The notes beneath the pieces were generated by a model. That model made no database searches, was not told the origin of the DNA, and saw nothing but the letters and a program-made list of their open reading frames with translations. Below, in pieces: positions 60,239-64,000 of a stretch of 64,000 bases of DNA. This DNA comes from Albifimbria verrucaria (lineage: Eukaryota > Ascomycota > Sordariomycetes > Hypocreales > Stachybotryaceae). Location of the stretch: assembly GCA_020081605.1 (NCBI GenBank), contig JAHREC010000009.1, positions 4,278,001-4,342,000 of the forward strand. Direction: 5' to 3'. Every line of letters begins with the position of its first letter. Position 1 is the stretch's first letter. The position numbers were made by a program, and so were the translations under genes.

Positions 60239-60920
60239 TTTCGTGACTGAGACAAGATATAACTCGGTTAGCTAGTTGCCCAATTCCGGAGTGAAATTGT
60301 GCGGGCAAAAATTGCCGCGCGCGCAGCAGGACGAAATGCTCGAAAATCGTGGGGTTTGGAAAGGCGGCGATCGGAACACGTACAGTTTTACTGAGCCCAG
60401 CTTTGTCTACTTGGAAGCTGAATGCTGAGGAGAGTCCTTCGTTTTTGTGATGTAAAACTTGACAACGAAATTCTAGGGTTTGGTGCAAGAATGGCGGGCT
60501 AAGCTGTATTAAGTAATCAGTCTTGGTGGGAGGGAGCCCCTCACCAAAACACTGTCACTGCCTTCGGACTGCCGTCACTAATAGCGCTCGATATATGAGT
60601 AGGAAAACAGACAATTGATCATTTTTAGAGGTGATTTTTAAATATGTTTAAGGTATTTGGGGGTTGTCTACAATTCACTTTTTATCCGAAAAGATAGGTC
60701 CCCGTGCCATGAATTCATAGATTTCTGAATTTCCGTAACGACGCCGTTCATCTTGACGATGAAATGTGACATACAGCCCTTCCAGAACGGGAGTAAATGT
60801 GAGCCCAGCAGTCTCTCGCCGCTGCAATGCGTTTTCCTGTCCGGTCCCATGCCTCTCGATCTATTGTCTGCTTCCTAGCTCCATTCCGCCGCCCTTCGAC
60901 TCCTGCACGAATAACCAAAT
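60239..60920. other. Intergenic region
   Basis: NAC alpha 5' flank and eL14 3' flank; no further gene seen. Confidence 0.5.
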
Positions 60921-61435
60921 TTACGCCGATGCCTTGACCTTGGCCAGGGCCTTGCGCTCCTCGAAGCGGCGCTGCTTCTTGAGGCGGAGGACCTTGAAGC
61001 GGTCGAAGTCGGTCAGAGCCTTCCGCCTGGCGATCTGGTCACGCTTCTTGGCCCAGTTGGTCTCCTTCCACTTGGAGTCGATCTCGGAAGACTCCACTGC
61101 TTCTTCAGGCTGGCGTGGCGGGCACCTCGGTTCAGGCCCTCAACGCTAAGCTGGGAGAGAAGGGCCTTGGTGAGGGGAGGGATTGCCTGGGAACGGCGAG
61201 CTCGGGGTCTGAGGAGGGGCCTTCGACGAGAACCTGCAACCAGGTTAATTTCCTCCGCGCTTCTTCCATTTCCATTCGGGTGACGATTTAACATACTCGC
61301 TTGTGGTCGATGATCTCGACAATGGCGGCCAGTCTGCCAGCGTAGGGGTGGTCACCGTCGATGACAACGACGCGGCCAACCTCAACGAGGCGCCAGTTGG
61401 AACCCTCAATCAATGCTTCGCCCATTATGACGGTG
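60921..61435 (-). CDS. rpl14: 60S ribosomal protein L14 (eL14)
   Basis: Large-subunit ribosomal protein. Seen: exon 1 61435-61297 ([20 protein letters not shown] then [20 protein letters not shown]), donor GTATGT; exon 2 from 61233 ([16 protein letters not shown]). After a lost G near 61190: [31 protein letters not shown]. After a lost G near 61100: [56 protein letters not shown]. The WRLVEVGRV and [20 protein letters not shown] blocks are eL14-specific. About 145 residues. A short upstream non-coding exon is possible. Confidence 0.94.
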
Positions 61436-62337
61436 TCTATATTCGAAATCGGTCAGTCGAATGAACTCGCGTCGCGTTTAGATATCCTCAAAGACGAATC
61501 CAAACGAAGGGGTGCAGGTTGCCATACCAAGAGTCGAAGATGCTGCCGTTAGTAAGGTTGATGTTTTGTTGGAGCTTCACGAATGAATGCGCCAATGACT
61601 TTTTTGATGGACTCGGCTATCCGCGTGTGCGGGTTGAAAATCTCCTTGCCCTAACCAAAATTCCGGAATTGTGGGTTTCTCCGATCCGCGCGATAACCCT
61701 TGGTTCAATCGCTGATATGAAGCTAACGGGGTTGCTGAGATAAGCCGTCGCTGGGTCCTTTAATCTCCGATAACGTGAGGTGCAAAGGAAAAAATAAATA
61801 AATTGACGATGAGCGACTGCATTCGTCTTTTTCTTTGCAATCCGTAACCAAGCTGTACGAAATGCAAGCTCTGCCTCATCCAACGTATTTTGTTGGAGAA
61901 CGATTGGCAGACATGCTTCAAATGGTAAGTTAACTCGAATTTCATCCATATCCCCTTGTACTCTGATGAGAAAAATTTGCGATTGATTCTGCGTGGTGGC
62001 TCTCTTTCGCCGGAGTAGCTATATCGCGTAGATAAATGACATTTAATTTCTTACATATTCTGAATTACCCTCCATTGTACCGAGTTTATAAGCGCATTTG
62101 TTCTTTTGGAACCCATCGCTAACTTGCTCAAGCTTTAGATTTTCGCATTCAGCATTGGTCAACTTCTTGGTGCAATACCGGAGTCTCGGCACTGGTCATG
62201 GTGATTTGACTACGGGTTACGATTTAATCGTGAGGCATGGATTTGGTCAACGTGGCTCAGTAAAACCTAGTGATAGAAGTTCATTATCTCGTGATGTCTT
62301 GTAGTAGTACAGTGTTTGCCTCCTTCTTTACGCCTTG
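61436..62337. other. Intergenic region
   Basis: AT-rich, no gene seen; eL14 5' flank and 3' flank of the small hydrophilic gene. Confidence 0.5.
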
Positions 62338-62827
62338 CCCTTCCTCTTCAGGTACTCCTCTTCTTCATTTTGCAACTCGGCATCTACCTTGGCACCCTTT
62401 GACGGCTCATTTCCGTGCATCTTCGCCTGTACGGGATCGTCAGTCATCTAGTGCTGCTTCAAGGGAGTGGTGTAGAACGTACGGGCAAAGTGGGGTCCTT
62501 CTTGGCCATGGCGGTCTCGGGATCGTCACCAGGCTCAGACTTCTTCTACAAACGCGCGTTAGTGGAATGCTGTATGCGTGTCCATAATTTCAATTACCTC
62601 CTCGGCAGCCAAGCGGTTGGCGATGGATCGCTCATCCTCTGAAGGGGAGTTAGTTGTGTAATTGCCAAGTTTGTTAATGCAGGGCACTTACTGGAGTCGA
62701 TGTTGATGTGAGAGTGCTTCTGGCCCTCCTCGTATCGCTCGGCGTGCGGCAGCTCAGAGTTCTTGACGTTCCTCTGGTCGCCAGCCTCGTACACGCCACT
62801 GTTACCAACGTTGGAATATCCCGACAT
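62338..62827 (-). CDS. Small hydrophilic protein of unknown function
   Basis: Family not recognised by name; homologues appear to be short conserved fungal proteins. Seen: four exons with clean splice sites, 62827-62692, 62638-62598, 62545-62483 and 62426-62338. Sequence MSGYSNVGNSGVYEAGDQRN, ELPHAERYEEGQKHSHINID, SKDERSIANRLAAEEKKS, EPGDDPETAMAKKDPTLP, AKMHGNEPSKGAKVDAELQN, EEEEYLKRKGKA. It is charged, Gly/Glu/Lys-rich, without hydrophobic core, signal peptide or cysteine, and resembles stress-type hydrophilins; that is a guess from composition. About 109 residues. Notable as the one multi-exon gene here that needs no frame correction. Confidence 0.82.
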
Positions 62828-63958
62828 TTTGGAGAATTTTTTAGATATGGTTAAAGTGAAATTGTTAAATTAAGCAATGAAATGCAAGTGTTGATGCCAA
62901 TGGTTTCTTTACTGACTTCGACAGCTGTCGTTGTGCTTTTGTATGTCTGATGGCAGATCTCGCAGCTCCACTGGCTGACTTCATACATGGTCGACGTCAT
63001 AAGGGATTAACATAGCGGTTTGCGGACGGAACCCAATTATCATAGCCATCGACGTCATGGAGCCGCATAGTGGAATCGATTTGATCGTTGGTTCTGTTCT
63101 AAGGTGGGCTTATTTACGTAGTTATCGCTCAAACTCATGGTGATCAAGCATGAGCATGAGCTTGTGAGGCTGTTCAGGTTGGCAGGAAGCCATAGCCTTA
63201 CCGTAAGTTCTCCACAGATTGACGCCTGGTCGGCGGTTACTGTCAATGCAGACAATTTAGAAGGGCTCTTTTCAAGGACAGAATTGACTCATGCGGAGCA
63301 CAGTAAGTCATCGTGGATATCAATTGTCTTCCGTGATATGAGAGTGTGTAATGAGGCTATGCTGCGTGATGCGCTAAGCCACTTACCCTACATTGTGCTG
63401 CTGCTTTCGAGATCTGGTGAAGAACTCCAACTCACCGCATTGGGTGGATTATAATGTTTCCTCTGTTTGTATGGAGTTCTCTTTCACTCGAATAGTTATG
63501 AGTTTATGTTTAGCCCAGGAATCCTCCATCGCACATGGCGTGTTCTAGTGATTTATCGTGTAGCGGATGAGCGTCTCAGTCGAGACGTTCACATTTGCGG
63601 TATGCAAACGTCTGCACTACTGTCTTGTTCCCTGGCGTGACGGCGAATGTTTGGAAACATCGAGAAGACAAGAAAACTCAACAAACCCAAGCGTACCTAC
63701 AGATAAGTACAATGAATGCAACATTTTTTTTAACGCTTGCTGCTGAGAGGACCATGCAAGACATGCAGGACATCACTTGGGATATGCGAGCTGCGGAGCA
63801 CAGACCGGCGTCACATGGTATTATGTCATCCAGGCACGCTGCCGAAGCTCCAATAGCTATCCCAATCGGGACCGTGAATTGACCTCACTTGTCATCAGCA
63901 TCATCCTCTATTCAACAAACGACAATTACACGAACAAATTACTAACAAGAACTCCACA
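62828..63958. other. Intergenic region, nothing firm
   Basis: An open frame at 63137-63454 (+, about 105 residues) exists but has no recognisable motif and is not supported. Otherwise flanking sequence. Confidence 0.45.
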
Positions 63959-64000
63959 ATGTTCCGCTTCGTACGTAGCGACATATTTTCTCCAAGCGAG
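63959..64000 (+). CDS. Possible first exon of a gene truncated by the window end
   Basis: ATGTTCCGCTTC (MFRF) at 63959-63970 is followed at once by GTACGT, a good fungal donor, after a plausible A/C-rich leader. Four codons are too few to identify a family. The call rests on context only. Confidence 0.3.
   Translation, partial: MFRFVRSDIFSPSE

Noticed and set aside
63137..63454. 105-residue plus-strand open frame near the window end
   Set aside because: No recognisable family or context support; kept only as a note in the intergenic entry.
1..64000. tRNA, rRNA, CRISPR arrays and intact transposons
   Set aside because: I scanned for tRNA-like T-arm sequences, conserved rRNA segments, spaced direct repeats and transposase motifs and saw none convincing; a covariance-model search would be decisive for tRNAs.

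Overview
The window is nuclear DNA of a filamentous ascomycete (Pezizomycotina, most likely Sordariomycetes, perhaps Hypocreales). The evidence is short 45-90 base introns with GTAAGT-like donors and CTAAC-type branch sites, a moderately high GC content, GGTACC/TACCTAGG-rich promoters, and fungal families such as a CFEM protein, 2EXR proteins, a fungal NLR and a GPI-anchored thaumatin-like protein. I cannot name the species from the sequence.

Layout. 0.3-7.3 kb: PPIL1-type cyclophilin (+), SAGA subunit Sgf11 (-), a GNAT acetyltransferase with an N-terminal PIP-box-like motif (+), and a glucokinase (-) whose last exon encodes a hydrophobic tail. 7.3-13.6 kb: no credible gene, several microsatellites. 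13.6-18.8 kb: an HSPA12/Hsp70-like ATPase and a GPI-anchored thaumatin-like protein. 19.1-21.7 kb: an ankyrin protein, RNA polymerase III subunit C11 and Mediator subunit 31. 21.7-32 kb: an AT-richer accessory block with two related DUF7924-type genes, a PNP-NACHT-ankyrin NLR (-) and a divergently transcribed CK1-like kinase (+). 32.5-40.5 kb: metallophosphoesterase, CFEM protein, GPI2 and an alpha/beta hydrolase. 41.4-51.5 kb: two 2EXR proteins, an F-box protein, a second alpha/beta hydrolase and a D-2-hydroxyacid dehydrogenase, separated by AT-rich gaps. 51.7-62.8 kb: a housekeeping run of WDR59/Mtc5, Ubc13, ATP synthase subunit d, NAC alpha, ribosomal protein eL14 and a small hydrophilic protein.

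The dominant technical signal is that nearly every gene, including single-copy essential ones, is broken by one or more single-base frameshifts. Almost all are explained by one base missing from a run of C or G. I count about 55 such sites. This looks like consensus error rather than biology, so broken genes are annotated as CDS with the site given, and coordinates run from the first to the last codon across introns and frameshifts.

The most biologically interesting points are the tail-anchor-like glucokinase C-terminus, the PIP-box-like acetyltransferase, the NLR with nearly identical 99-base ankyrin units next to a divergent CK1-like kinase, and the DUF7924 pair with a PD-(D/E)XK-like signature.
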